Origin: Oscillospiraceae bacterium
GTDB lineage: Bacteria; Bacillota; Clostridia; Oscillospirales; Ruminococcaceae
Reading direction: 5' to 3'
DNA length: 64,000 bases
NCBI GenBank assembly: GCA_025757845.1
Contig: CP107211.1
Coordinates: 496,001-560,000 of the forward strand
In this document: positions 8,282 through 17,344 of the stretch, one piece after another
Layout of the letters: every line of letters begins with the position of its first letter
How positions within the stretch are numbered: position 1 is the first letter of the stretch
Position numbers and translations under genes: made by a program
Notes under the pieces: model-generated
Database searches by the model: none
The model's input: only the letters and a program-made list of their open reading frames with translations
What the model was told of the DNA's origin: nothing

Positions 8282-9205
8282 ATGACCATTTACCAGTTGG
8301 AGTGCTTTATTGCCGTAGCAGAGGAGCTGAATTTCAGCGCAGCGGCCCAGCGGCTGTTCACCACCCAGCCTGCCGTCACCTACCAGATCAACACCCTGGA
8401 AAAGGAGACGGGGCTCCACCTGTTCGACCGCACCACCCGGCGCACCAAGCTCACCGCCGCCGGCCAGTCCTTTTACCTGGACATGGTGCAGATGACCAGT
8501 TTTGGCCGCCAGGCTCTGAAAAAGGCCCAGGATATCCAGGCTGCAGACCGGTCCCATCTGGTGGTGGGGCTGCGGCAGCTCTTTGATTACGGCACCTTTG
8601 CCAGCATCCTGGCAGAGTACCAGCGGCAGTACCCCAATGCCCAGGTGGAAGTGATCCCCCAGAGCAACCGCCGCCCTCTGGAGGAACTGCGGTCCGGCCA
8701 GCTGGATATCGGCTTTTTTTACGCCACTGAGCATTCCAGCGACCGGGATGTCTCCTTTACGCCCCTGTTCTCCCTGGCCTATTATGTGCTTATGAACCCC
8801 AACTGCCCCCTGGCAGACCGCAAGGCCCTGCACCTGGCGGACCTGAAGGGCCAGAGCGTGGTGTCCTCCGGAGCCTTTGACAGCTTCCTTTCTGCCTGCC
8901 AGGGCCCCTCCCTGGAGGAGCTGGCCCAGGTGGGGGTGGATTGCAGCAAGATCACCCCCAGCTTTGAGGGGGCTTTGATCATGATCACCATGGGCACCGC
9001 CATGTCCATCGTGCCCTGTCTGGACGATGCAGTGATCCCGGGCATCACCAAGGTGCCTTTGCTGGATTACCCCCCGGTGACGGTGGAGATCGCGGCCATG
9101 CGCCACACGCCCCGGCTGGAGGTGCAGTCTTTTATCGAGATCGCCAAGCGGAAATACAGCCGCTCCTTCCCGGAGCAATCCCAGATGGACGGCATCATGC
9201 TGTGA
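8282..9205 (+). CDS. LysR-family transcriptional regulator
   Basis: A 307-aa LysR-type regulator. Residues 1-60 form the winged helix (LECFIAVAEELNFSAAAQRL, TTQPAVTYQINTLEKETG, LFDRTTRRTKLTAAG). The rest is the periplasmic-binding-protein-like effector domain. The start at 8282 follows GGGAGGGGAG. Its divergent position suggests that it controls the adjacent flavin reductase in response to a small-molecule inducer; the ligand is unknown. Autoregulation is usual in this family. Confidence 0.93.
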   Translation: MTIYQLECFIAVAEELNFSAAAQRLFTTQPAVTYQINTLEKETGLHLFDRTTRRTKLTAAGQSFYLDMVQMTSFGRQALKKAQDIQAADRSHLVVGLRQLFDYGTFASILAEYQRQYPNAQVEVIPQSNRRPLEELRSGQLDIGFFYATEHSSDRDVSFTPLFSLAYYVLMNPNCPLADRKALHLADLKGQSVVSSGAFDSFLSACQGPSLEELAQVGVDCSKITPSFEGALIMITMGTAMSIVPCLDDAVIPGITKVPLLDYPPVTVEIAAMRHTPRLEVQSFIEIAKRKYSRSFPEQSQMDGIML

Positions 9206-9210
9206 AAAAA

Positions 9211-9240
9211 GGAGCCGCCGTGCAGCTGCACGGCGGCTCC
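9211..9240. terminator. Bidirectional terminator between lysR and serA
   Basis: Bases 9211-9240 are a perfect 30-base palindrome. An A-run on its left gives a T-run to leftward transcripts, and the TTT on its right serves the rightward one. Confidence 0.85.
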
Positions 9241-9256
9241 TTTGGCAGGGGAGGAT

Positions 9257-10417
9257 TTACAGGATCCGGACCCGGATCACGGCGGGAATGGCGCTCAGCT
9301 TTTCGCTCAGGCGGGCATCCACGGCACCGGTGGCGTCCAGCATGGTGTAGGCCATATTCTTTTTGCTCTTGTTCACCATGTTTTCGATGTTCAGGCCGGC
9401 CTCGGTGGTCAGGGCGGTGATCTGGCTGATCATGCCGGGCTCGTTTTTGTGGATGATGCAGATGCGCTTGCCGCCGGCACGGGGCTGGTGCACCTCCGGC
9501 ATGTTCACCGAGTGGGTGATGTTGCCGTTTTTCAGGTAGTCACTGATCTCCTGCGCGGCCATCACGGCGCAGTTGTCCTCGGCTTCCGGGGTGGAAGCGC
9601 CCAGGTGAGGGGTGCACACGATGCCGGGCTTGCCCAGGATGGCTTCCGACGGGAAGTCGGTCATGTAGCCGGACACCTTGCCGGTATCCATGGCCTCCAG
9701 CAGGGCGGCAGTGTTCACCAGCTCACCGCGGGCATAGTTCAGGATCTTGACCCCGTCCTTGCACAGGGCCAGGGTCTGGGCATTGATGGTGTCCTTGGTG
9801 GTGGGCAGGTAGGGCACATGGATGGTGATGTAGTCGCACAGGGGCAGCATGTCGTTCAGGTTCACACAGTGGTGTACCTGGCTGCTCAGGTTCCAGGCTG
9901 CCTCAATGGAGATGTAGGGGTCGTAGCCGTAGACCTCCATGCCCAGCTCGATGGCGCAGTTGGCCACGCGGGAGCCGATGGCACCCAGACCAATGACGCC
10001 CAGCGTCTTGCCCTTGATCTCGTTGCCCACGAACTTCTTCTTGCCCTTTTCCACGGTCTTGGCCATGGCCGGGTCTCCGGCAAGGCCCTGGCACCACTGG
10101 GCGGCGTCGGCCACATTGCGGCTGCCGGCGATCAGCATCCCGATCACCAGTTCAGCCACGGCGTTGGCGTTGGCACCGGGGGTGTTGAACACCACGATGC
10201 CCTGCTCACTGCAGCGGTCCAGCGGGATGTTGTTCACCCCGGCACCGGCCCGGGCGATGGCCAGCAGATTGTCGTGGAAGGTGGTGTTCAGCAGGTCGGC
10301 GCTGCGCACCAGAATGCCGTCCGGGGCATCGGCGTCCACCGCCACGTCAAACAGGTTCTTGTTCAGTTTAGCCAGGCCCACCGGGCTGATGGCGTTCAAA
10401 GTCTTGATGGTATACAT
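9257..10417 (-). CDS. serA: D-3-phosphoglycerate dehydrogenase
   Basis: A 386-aa NAD-dependent dehydrogenase that performs the first step of serine synthesis. Substrate-domain text (RAGAGVNNIPLDRCSEQGIVVFNTPGANA) is followed by the nucleotide-binding loop GLGAIGSRVA, the catalytic-region GELVNTAALLEAMD and CTPHLGASTPEAEDN. The last 80 or so residues form an ACT-type regulatory domain (RICIIHKNEPGMISQITAL), a likely serine feedback site. It begins 17 bp after serC ends, so both are on one message. Confidence 0.95.
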   Translation of the reverse strand: MYTIKTLNAISPVGLAKLNKNLFDVAVDADAPDGILVRSADLLNTTFHDNLLAIARAGAGVNNIPLDRCSEQGIVVFNTPGANANAVAELVIGMLIAGSRNVADAAQWCQGLAGDPAMAKTVEKGKKKFVGNEIKGKTLGVIGLGAIGSRVANCAIELGMEVYGYDPYISIEAAWNLSSQVHHCVNLNDMLPLCDYITIHVPYLPTTKDTINAQTLALCKDGVKILNYARGELVNTAALLEAMDTGKVSGYMTDFPSEAILGKPGIVCTPHLGASTPEAEDNCAVMAAQEISDYLKNGNITHSVNMPEVHQPRAGGKRICIIHKNEPGMISQITALTTEAGLNIENMVNKSKKNMAYTMLDATGAVDARLSEKLSAIPAVIRVRIL

Positions 10418-10434
10418 ATCTTGAACCCCCTCTG

Positions 10435-11517
10435 TTATGCGTTCTCCTTGCGGAACTTCTCCATGAAGTCCACCAGCTTGTCCACACCCTCGGCTGGCAT
10501 GGCGTTGTAGATGGAAGCGCGCATGCCGCCCACCAGACGGTGGCCCTTCAGGTTCACGAACCCGGCCTCGGCGGCCTCGGCGCAGAACTTCTTGTCCAGG
10601 TCGGGGTTGGGGCTGGTGAAGGTCACGTTCATGGTGCTGCGGTAACGGTGCTCCACGGGGTTCGTGAAGAATTCCTGCCCGTCCAGATAATCGTACAGCA
10701 CCTTGGCCTTGGCTTCGTTGATCTTCTGCATGCTGGCCAGACCGCCGATGTCATTTTCCAGATACTTGAGCACCAGACCGGTCATGTAGATGCACCAGCA
10801 CGGCGGGGTGTTGTACATGCTGTCCTTGTTCAGCAGGGTGGTGTAATTCATCATGGTGGGCACGTTGTCGGCGGCATGGCCCAGCAGGTCGTCCCGGACG
10901 ATGGCAATGGCCATGCCGGCGGGGGCCACGTTCTTCTGCACACCGAAGTAGATGCAGCCGTACTTGGTCACATCCACGGGCTTCGAGAGGATCATGGAGC
11001 TCATATCCGCCACCAGCGGCACGCCCTCCACCTGGGGCACCTCGACGTACTGGGTGCCGAAGATGGTGTTGTTCTGGCAGATGTGGATATAGCTGGCATC
11101 CTGATTGTAAGGGATGGCGTTCACATCCGGGATGTAGGTGAAGTTCTTGTCCTTGCTGGATGCCACGATGTTGGCCTCGCCGAACTTGGCGGCTTCCTTG
11201 GCGGCCAGGTTGGAGAAGTTGCCGGTGACGATGTAGTCCGCCTTGCCGGTGATCATAAAGTTCAGCGGCACCATGGCAAACTGCTGGGTGGCACCGCCCT
11301 GGAAGAAGCCCACCTTGTAGTTGTCGGGGATGTTCATCACGCGGCGCAGGGTGGCCTCAGTGTCCTGGATGATGGCGTCGAACCACTTGCTGCGGTGGCT
11401 CATCTCCATCACGCTCTGGCCGCTGTCGCCGTATTCCAGCAGCTCTGCCTGTGCCTGCCGGAGGACCTTCTCGGGCAGCATGCTGGGGCCTGCGCTGAAG
11501 TTGTATACTCGTGCCAT
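10435..11517 (-). CDS. serC: Phosphoserine aminotransferase
   Basis: A 360-aa PLP-dependent class V aminotransferase that converts 3-phosphohydroxypyruvate to phosphoserine. MARVYNFSAGPSMLPEKVL at the start, GGATQQFAMVP, and YFGVQKNVAPAG around the PLP lysine are typical of SerC. The ATG at 11517 is chosen from this canonical N terminus and the AAAGGGAGAG site before it; the longer upstream frame is not conserved-looking. It is the first gene of a serC-serA operon. A TATACT box lies about 85 bp upstream, with no convincing -35. Confidence 0.96.
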   Translation of the reverse strand: MARVYNFSAGPSMLPEKVLRQAQAELLEYGDSGQSVMEMSHRSKWFDAIIQDTEATLRRVMNIPDNYKVGFFQGGATQQFAMVPLNFMITGKADYIVTGNFSNLAAKEAAKFGEANIVASSKDKNFTYIPDVNAIPYNQDASYIHICQNNTIFGTQYVEVPQVEGVPLVADMSSMILSKPVDVTKYGCIYFGVQKNVAPAGMAIAIVRDDLLGHAADNVPTMMNYTTLLNKDSMYNTPPCWCIYMTGLVLKYLENDIGGLASMQKINEAKAKVLYDYLDGQEFFTNPVEHRYRSTMNVTFTSPNPDLDKKFCAEAAEAGFVNLKGHRLVGGMRASIYNAMPAEGVDKLVDFMEKFRKENA

Positions 11518-11761
11518 AATGAACTCTCCCTTTCCTGTATCACGAAGCATCGACTGTTTTGCAATGCTTTCTGGATCATTTCTGTAGCCGTAGTATACCG
11601 GTTTTGCGGGCACGAAAACAAGAGCATCTTTGCACAAAGATACTGCCGGAAAAGCCCCTGTGCAGGCACAAAGCACACAAATGTACGCCGAGCAAAGACA
11701 AAAACAGAGACAACTGTAAAAACGAGCTGAAATAGCCTGATTTCATCGGGATTTCTGCCTC

Positions 11762-11790
11762 TTGCCTTTTCTGACAAAACCCGGTATAAT
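11762..11790 (+). promoter_or_regulatory. Promoter of the BlaI-like regulator / rlmD pair
   Basis: TTGCCT (11762-11767), 17 bases, perfect TATAAT (11785-11790), some 50 bp before the start codon. Confidence 0.7.
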
Positions 11791-11842
11791 GGAACAACAG
11801 AGACAAACGTAAAAGAAAAATGCGAAAGGAGGGGCTGCGCAG

Positions 11843-12265
11843 ATGTACGGACTCCCGGACCGGCTGCGGCCGCTGTCGGCGGCCGAGGAGCAGGTTATGC
11901 TGGCGGTGTGGGCCTGCCGGGAACCGGCTACCCGCCGGGATATCGACGAAAAACTCCGCAGCAAGGGCTGGGCACCGGCCACGGTGCTTAACTTTTTGTA
12001 CCGGCTGGAAGAAAAAGGCTGGGTGAAGAGCGGAAAGCAGGGCAACCACAACATTTATGCGGCCACGGTCACCCAGCGTGCCTACGGTGTGTGGAGCATG
12101 CGCCAGCGGCTGGACACCCTCTTTGGCGGGGACCTTGCCGCAGCCGTGCGGGCGCTGGTCAGCGAGAGCGGCTGCGGGCAGAGCGAACTGGAACAGGCCA
12201 TGAAGGTGCTGGAGGAAAAGCACCTGGAAGCGGAAGAATACGATCTGTATGACCCCTACGGGTAA
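11843..12265 (+). CDS. BlaI/MecI/CopY-family winged-helix repressor
   Basis: A 140-aa winged-helix protein of the penicillinase-repressor family (LSAAEEQVMLAVWACREPATRRDI, then WAPATVLNFLYRLEEKGWVK). Such repressors usually sit next to a BlaR1/M56 sensor protease, but none is adjacent. Instead an rRNA methyltransferase follows 14 bp later. The start follows AAAGGAGGGG. The signal and targets are unknown. Confidence 0.88.
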   Translation: MYGLPDRLRPLSAAEEQVMLAVWACREPATRRDIDEKLRSKGWAPATVLNFLYRLEEKGWVKSGKQGNHNIYAATVTQRAYGVWSMRQRLDTLFGGDLAAAVRALVSESGCGQSELEQAMKVLEEKHLEAEEYDLYDPYG

Positions 12266-12279
12266 AAGGAGAGAGAAAC

Positions 12280-13437
12280 ATGGATTGCAAGCTGAGAGCC
12301 AAGAACTGCGGCGGCTGCCCGCTGCTGGGGCTGGACTATGCCGAGCAGCTGAAGCAGAAGGAAGCCACCGTGAAAAAGCTGCTGGGCAAGTACGGCCCGG
12401 TGAACGCCATCCGGGGCATGGAGGACCCTTATCATTACCGCAACAAGGTGATTTCCACCTTTACCACCGGCTGGGGTGGAAAACTCACCTCCGGCATCTA
12501 CGCAGCGAACAGTCACAAGGTGCTGCCGGTGGAACGCTGCCTGCTGCAGGACGAAGTGCTGGACAAGACCATGGAGGCCGTGCGGGCGGCGGCCATCGCC
12601 TGCCGCTACCAGCCCTACGATGAGGACAAGGGCACCGGGCTTGTGCGCCACTGCCTGCTGCGCCGGGGCGTGGCCACCGGGCAGGTGATGGTGGTGCTGG
12701 TCACTGCCCAGCCGGTGCTGCCCGGAGCCAAGAACTTTGTCAAGGCCCTGCTGGCAGAAGCCGAGAAGCGGGGCGTGACCGTGACCACCGTGGTGCAGAA
12801 CGTGAACCCCCGCAAGACCAGCGTCGTGCTGGGTGATGCGGAAAAGGTGCTGTATGGCAAGGGTTATATTCTGGATACCCTCTGCGGCAAGACCTATGCC
12901 CTCAGCCCCCGCAGCTTTTACCAGATCAACCACAGCCAGACCGAGGTACTGTACGGTCTGGCTGTGGAAGCGGCGCATCTCACTGGGAAAGAAGTGGTGC
13001 TGGACGCCTACTGCGGCATCGGCACCATCGGCCTGACGGCTGCCGACCACGCAAAGCAGGTGGTGGGTGTGGAGCTGAACCGCGACGCTGTGCAGGATGC
13101 CATCGGCAACGCAAAGCACAACGGCGTGAAGAATGCCCGCTTCTTTGCCGCCGACGCTACCCGCTGGATCAGCGAAGCGGCCGCTGCCGGGGAGCGTGCG
13201 GATGTGATCTTCATGGACCCGCCGCGGGAAGGCTCCACCCCGCAGTTCATCGAGAGCATGGCCCGCATGGCCCCGAAGCGGGTGGTCTACGTCAGCTGCA
13301 ACCCGGAAACGCTGGCCCGTGACCTCGCCCTGCTGACGAAAAAGGGTTACCGCGTGGAGAGCAGCACCCCGGTGGATATGTTCCCGCACAGCGAGCATAT
13401 CGAGGTGGTATGTCAGTTGGTTCTGAGAAACCGGTAA
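12280..13437 (+). CDS. rlmD: 23S rRNA (uracil-5-)-methyltransferase, RlmD/RumA family
   Basis: A 385-aa SAM-dependent RNA m5U methyltransferase. An N-terminal Cys cluster (CKLRAKNCGGC) suits a 4Fe-4S site. The SAM fold begins at LDAYCGIGTIGLTAA, followed by MDPPREG and the catalytic-Cys motif VSCNPETLARDL. The protein lacks the N-terminal TRAM domain of larger homologues. It is probably cotranscribed with the upstream repressor. The target uridine (747 or 1939 type) cannot be decided here. A frameshifted tail relic overlaps its 3' end. Confidence 0.92.
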   Translation: MDCKLRAKNCGGCPLLGLDYAEQLKQKEATVKKLLGKYGPVNAIRGMEDPYHYRNKVISTFTTGWGGKLTSGIYAANSHKVLPVERCLLQDEVLDKTMEAVRAAAIACRYQPYDEDKGTGLVRHCLLRRGVATGQVMVVLVTAQPVLPGAKNFVKALLAEAEKRGVTVTTVVQNVNPRKTSVVLGDAEKVLYGKGYILDTLCGKTYALSPRSFYQINHSQTEVLYGLAVEAAHLTGKEVVLDAYCGIGTIGLTAADHAKQVVGVELNRDAVQDAIGNAKHNGVKNARFFAADATRWISEAAAAGERADVIFMDPPREGSTPQFIESMARMAPKRVVYVSCNPETLARDLALLTKKGYRVESSTPVDMFPHSEHIEVVCQLVLRNR

Positions 13438-13502
13438 CACATATCAACATCGATGTGGACGTAGAGGAACTGGTGCAGGATAAACGAGGAATGGCAACCT
13501 AG
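13410..13502 (+). pseudogene. Frameshifted relic of the RlmD C-terminal extension
   Basis: This 30-codon frame overlaps the end of rlmD in another phase and reads KPVTHINIDVDVEELVQDKRG. Clostridial RlmD proteins often carry, directly after the methyltransferase domain, a tail that begins in a similar way and continues for about 90 residues. Here the phase is shifted and the frame stops after MAT. I read it as the start of that tail, cut off by frameshift and deletion. Confidence 0.45.
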
Positions 13503-13587
13503 CATATTTGCAGGATGCAGTTTGCGGATGTTGCTTTTGCATTAAAAACGCAAACTGCCAGAAAAACCGAAAATACACAGCTCCCGG

Positions 13588-13616
13588 TTGAGAAAAGTGC
13601 TGTGGAGTGATACAAT
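13588..13616 (+). promoter_or_regulatory. Promoter of the GGDEF gene
   Basis: TTGAGA (13588-13593), 17 bases, TACAAT (13611-13616). Each box has one mismatch to consensus, and the pair lies 55 bp before the start codon. Confidence 0.7.
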
Positions 13617-13670
13617 AATATAGTATCTGCCCCGTCCGGGGCGTCAGTTCACAGAACGGTATCGATTGCA

Positions 13671-14789
13671 ATGGATAGCTATTTTTTTATTTTAACGACC
13701 ATTGATCTTTTTGTGCTTGGCTTTATGAGCCTTCTTACAAAGCTGAGCGAATCTTTGAACAAAAAGCAGAAGCGCGGGTTCCTTCTGGCTTTTGCGCTCA
13801 TTGCGTGCATCTCGGTGCTGGAAGTCATCACCATCGTGGTGGACGGCGCACCGACGGGCTGCCGCTGGCTGAACATTTTGTCCAACTATCTGGGCTTTGG
13901 GCTGACACCGGCGGTGGCACTGTGTCTGGTATATGTGCTGGACAAAAAATCCATTATCCGGCGCGGGTTCAAGGCGGCGGTCTGCTGCGAGGGTGCGTAT
14001 CTGCTTTTTCTGGCGGCAACACTGCCCTATGGGCTGGTATTCTCGGTGAGCAGGGAGAACCTCTACGCCCGGGGAGAATACTTCTATATTTATGTGGCGA
14101 TGTACTATGCCGCCATGTTGTACCTTATGGTGGCTACGGTGCACACGGCAGCGGTTTTTCAGAACCGCAGCCGCACGCTGATCTGCCCGCTGACCCTGTT
14201 TCTGGGGGCGGCGACCGTGATCCAGATCGCGCTGCCATCGCTGCACGTCACATGGCTGTGCGTCACCCTGCTGTCGGTGTTGTATTATATCTATTGCAGC
14301 GAGATGTGGAACCAGCTGGACGCCCTGACCGGACTGTTGAACCAGAACAGCTACCTGAACCGCACCGCCGAGATGCGCCGCAGCGGCGGGGTGCTGGTGG
14401 TGTTCGATGTGGACAGCTTCAAACAGATCAACGACCGCTACGGCCATTTGCAGGGAGATGTCTGCCTTGCCGAGATCGCAGACTGCATCAAAAAAGCCTA
14501 TGCCCGCTGCGGGTACTGTTACCGTATCGGCGGCGATGAGTTCTGCGTGCTGCTGAGGGATGCGGCAGATGAAGCCCGCTGCGCAGCGGCGCTGCAATCT
14601 CTGCTGGCAGAGCGGCGCAAAGAGATCACCCTTTTGCCGACGCTCTCCCTTGGCTCTGCTGTTTTTTCCGGGGAGGACGTGGTTACGGTGAAAGACCGCG
14701 CCGACCGTGCGCTCTACTGTGCCAAAAACGAGCTGAAAGCTCGCGCCGCAGCGGCAATGCCCGCAGGCGGCAGTGGGGAAAAGGATTGA
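13671..14789 (+). CDS. Membrane-bound GGDEF-domain protein (predicted diguanylate cyclase)
   Basis: A 372-aa protein. The first 210 residues contain about six hydrophobic helices, a membrane sensor of unknown ligand. The C-terminal GGDEF domain begins at LDALTGLLNQNSYLNR and carries VVFDVDSFKQINDRYGH and an intact RIGGDEF, so GTP-to-c-di-GMP synthesis is expected. The residues before the motif (ARCGYCY) give no RxxD, so no product-inhibition site is seen. It has its own promoter. No EAL or HD-GYP partner is in the window. Confidence 0.9.
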   Translation: MDSYFFILTTIDLFVLGFMSLLTKLSESLNKKQKRGFLLAFALIACISVLEVITIVVDGAPTGCRWLNILSNYLGFGLTPAVALCLVYVLDKKSIIRRGFKAAVCCEGAYLLFLAATLPYGLVFSVSRENLYARGEYFYIYVAMYYAAMLYLMVATVHTAAVFQNRSRTLICPLTLFLGAATVIQIALPSLHVTWLCVTLLSVLYYIYCSEMWNQLDALTGLLNQNSYLNRTAEMRRSGGVLVVFDVDSFKQINDRYGHLQGDVCLAEIADCIKKAYARCGYCYRIGGDEFCVLLRDAADEARCAAALQSLLAERRKEITLLPTLSLGSAVFSGEDVVTVKDRADRALYCAKNELKARAAAAMPAGGSGEKD

Positions 14790-14844
14790 ACGGATCATTC
14801 GGCGGGAAAAAACGCCCGCACACTTTACAAATGGAGGAACACCG

Positions 14845-15348
14845 ATGATCACCGATTGGAACAGCCCGCAGGGCGATTTTGACCCCACCGAAAAGCAGGG
14901 GGAGCTGCTGATGCTGCTGAGCGGCCAGCAGGTGACCGTGCACACCAGCGCGGAAGATGATTTTGACTATATGGAAAACGAGGATGTCGCTTTTGTGGTG
15001 AAGAACCCGCACAGCGAGGAGGATCTGCTCATCGAACTATGCGGCGAGTTTTCCGTCTTTTTTGAAAAGTGGCATGGGGAGTACCCGGCCACCGAGGAGG
15101 GTTATGCGCAGATGACCCAGGACGTGCAGGCTGTTCTGGCAGGCAGCGCCGGGGCACTGAGCCTGTACACCGAGGACGGCTGGCAGGGCACGGCCCTCTG
15201 CACGGAAAAGCCCGGCCCGGATGCCGACGCAGCCGGTCTGCTGGAGCGCTGCTGGAGCGCCGAAAAGCCCCACAAGCCTCTGGAGAAGGGCAGCCGGGTG
15301 GAGCTGGTGTACTGGGACCCGGCACAGGACCGGACCCTGACCGTATAA
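14845..15348 (+). CDS. Hypothetical acidic protein, 167 aa
   Basis: I do not recognise this protein. It is soluble, acidic and without signal peptide or membrane segment. The text (VTVHTSAEDDFDYMENEDVA, FFEKWHGEYPATEEGY) suggests an alpha/beta fold. The ATG at 14845 is supported by GGAGGA at 14833-14838. It follows the GGDEF gene by 55 bp and may share its transcript. A bidirectional terminator lies just downstream. Confidence 0.75.
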   Translation: MITDWNSPQGDFDPTEKQGELLMLLSGQQVTVHTSAEDDFDYMENEDVAFVVKNPHSEEDLLIELCGEFSVFFEKWHGEYPATEEGYAQMTQDVQAVLAGSAGALSLYTEDGWQGTALCTEKPGPDADAAGLLERCWSAEKPHKPLEKGSRVELVYWDPAQDRTLTV

Positions 15349-15369
15349 ACCGCCGGACGGCAGAAACAA

Positions 15370-15407
15370 AGAACGTCCCCGTACTCTTCGGAGCACGGGG
15401 ACGTTCT
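15370..15407. terminator. Bidirectional terminator
   Basis: A 13-bp stem (15370-15382 with 15395-15407) and 12-base loop lie between convergent genes. The T-rich side favours the leftward transporter transcript. Confidence 0.75.
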
Positions 15408-15425
15408 GTATAACAGGGCGGGGAC

Positions 15426-16349
15426 TTATAGCTGGTACAGGGCCACCATCAGCGGCATGGTGAAGATACACAGCAGGGTGGTCACCACATTGATGGCGCT
15501 GGCGTAGTCGGCATCCTTGCCGTAGATCTGCGCCATCTGGGTGATGGTGGAAGCCGAGGGGGTGCAGGTGGCCAGCAGGCTCACCAGCAGGATGGTCTGG
15601 CCGTCCGGCACCAGATGGGCCAGGCCGCTGAGCTTGAGCAGGGCCACAGCTGCCAGCGGGATGCCCACCAGCCGCAGGGCCGTGACCAGCCACAGCCGAC
15701 GGTAGCCCAGGATCTTTTTGAAGTTCATGCCCGCCATCAGCATGCCCAGGATGATCATGGAGATGGGGCCGATGGCACTGCCCACCATGTCCAGCGAATC
15801 CTCGATGACAGCCGGCAGCTGGATGTGCAGCAGAAACAGGGCGGCACCCGCCAGAATGGCGATCATGTTGATGTTGGTGAGCACCTTTTTCAACTCAAAG
15901 CTCTTTTCGCCGCAGAGCATGCTCTTGGCGTGGCTCCACAGCAAAAACAGCTGTACCGACAGAAAGGCACTGGAGTAGATCACCCATTCCTTGCCCAGCA
16001 CCGCCGTCACGATGGGAATGATCAGGTTGCCGGCGTTGGAGTAGATCATGGAGGCCTTTTCCACGGCGTCCAGATGCAGTGCGTGACCCAGCAGGTTCAC
16101 CACCACGATGATGCCGACGTGCAGCAGCACCGCTGCCGCCAGCGCCAGCAGCAGCCCGTGCAGCACATCCGGGGTGTACTGTACCTGAAAGGCCGAGATG
16201 ATCACACAGGGCGAGATCAGGTACAGCGAGATCAGCGAGAGGGTCTTGCTGTCCTCGACGTGCAGCAGGCCCCAGTGCACCACCGCATAGCCCATAAACA
16301 TCATCAGAAAAAGCGAGAAGATCTTTTCTGCAAGGATCAGACTGATCAT
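15426..16349 (-). CDS. AEC (auxin efflux carrier) family transporter
   Basis: A 307-aa membrane protein with about ten hydrophobic helices in two repeats, as in AEC permeases that export or exchange small organic acids (for example malate). Family-like text includes MMFMGYAVVHWG, YSNAGNLIIPIVTAVLG and LATCTPSASTITQMAQIYG. The start at 16349 gives the usual N terminus (MISLILAEKIF); a longer TTG frame from 16379 is possible. Neither has a strong ribosome site. The substrate is unknown. Confidence 0.88.
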   Translation of the reverse strand: MISLILAEKIFSLFLMMFMGYAVVHWGLLHVEDSKTLSLISLYLISPCVIISAFQVQYTPDVLHGLLLALAAAVLLHVGIIVVVNLLGHALHLDAVEKASMIYSNAGNLIIPIVTAVLGKEWVIYSSAFLSVQLFLLWSHAKSMLCGEKSFELKKVLTNINMIAILAGAALFLLHIQLPAVIEDSLDMVGSAIGPISMIILGMLMAGMNFKKILGYRRLWLVTALRLVGIPLAAVALLKLSGLAHLVPDGQTILLVSLLATCTPSASTITQMAQIYGKDADYASAINVVTTLLCIFTMPLMVALYQL

Positions 16350-16709
16350 ACGAGTCACGTTCCGTTTCTGCTGCTGCAAATTTCGCCTGCCGGGGTGTTC
16401 TGCAGACCACTATAATACGCAGGCTGCGAAAAAGCAAGAGAAAATGCGGTTTCCTAAATGATATATATAAACAGCAAAATACTATTTGTTGATAAAAACG
16501 CTGCGTCTGCCCGCTCGTTCATAAAATGTTCAAAATAAATTCATATTCAGTCCACCAAATTTCGGTATAAGTGTGGCAGCAAAGGCGCAAACGGCGCCGA
16601 ACCCACGCAGGTCTGGGCAAAAAAGGCAGCGGGCAAAAAGGCTGCGGCACATTTTTGCACCAAGCAGGGCTGCACACCCACACCGGCACAGGAAAGGAAT
16701 TGGATCATT
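16350..16709. other. Intergenic region upstream of the tat genes
   Basis: An AT-rich stretch followed by about 150 bp of GC-rich DNA before the tatB-like gene. A TATAAG box near 16565 could be a -10 for the tat operon, but I see no matching -35. A GGAAAGGAA ribosome site precedes the gene. No further gene is seen. Confidence 0.4.
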
Positions 16710-17258
16710 ATGAAAATTGGTTTTTGGGAACTCGTCGTGATCGTCATCGTGGCGTTCGTGTTCATCGGCCCGGATCAGCTGCCCGTCTACGCAAAGAAGA
16801 TCGGCAAGATGTTGCGTGAGCTGAAGAAGTACACCGGCGCTGCATCCGAGGAGATCCAGAAGAACGTGGTGGAGCCGCTGAACGAGATCCAGGCTCCCCT
16901 CAAGGAGGCCGTTGCTCCGCTGACCGATATCAAGAAGGACATCGACAACAGCGTGAAGGACGTGACCAAGGGCTTTGCCGGCATCGGCAAGACCAGCAAG
17001 GAAGAGGCCGCCAAGAAGGCTGCGGAGGAAGAGGTCACCGACCTGACCGCCGAGGAGCCGGTGGAGGAGCTGCCGGAAGAGAATGCAGCCCCCGCCGCCG
17101 AGCCTGCCGCCGAAAAGGCTGAGGCCCCGGCCGAAGAGAAGCCCGAGACTGCCCCTGTGCAGGAAGAAACCGCCCCCGCCCCCGCACCCGAAGCTCCGGC
17201 TGCGGAAGCGGCCCCGGAAGCTGCCGAGGCAGCCCCGGCAGAGGAAACCACCGTTTAA
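16710..17258 (+). CDS. TatA/TatB-like twin-arginine translocase subunit with long acidic tail
   Basis: A 182-aa protein. Residues 1-25 form the short membrane helix with the family's FIGPDQLP motif, followed by the amphipathic helix (VYAKKIGKMLRELKKYTG). This arrangement and the longer helical region fit TatB. The last 80 residues are a low-complexity Ala/Pro/Glu tail, far longer than normal. It is the first of three tat genes and should form the receptor/pore complex with TatA and TatC. Confidence 0.88.
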   Translation: MKIGFWELVVIVIVAFVFIGPDQLPVYAKKIGKMLRELKKYTGAASEEIQKNVVEPLNEIQAPLKEAVAPLTDIKKDIDNSVKDVTKGFAGIGKTSKEEAAKKAAEEEVTDLTAEEPVEELPEENAAPAAEPAAEKAEAPAEEKPETAPVQEETAPAPAPEAPAAEAAPEAAEAAPAEETTV

Positions 17259-17344
17259 GTTTGGATACACCGCGCCCGCGGTTGTCATACATCAAGCAAT
17301 AAGCCCGCCACGCGGCGCGGCAAAGTAAAAAGGAGATTTTTATT

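Noticed and set aside
6089..9205. A very long plus-strand frame across the flavin reductase and LysR genes
   Set aside because: It is antisense to a well-supported flavoprotein, is His/Gly/Val-biased like other shadows, and only its end (from 8282) is the real LysR gene.
11576..11777. Leftward small gene between serC and the BlaI-like gene
   Set aside because: No conserved-looking text and it spans the promoter regions; treated as non-coding.
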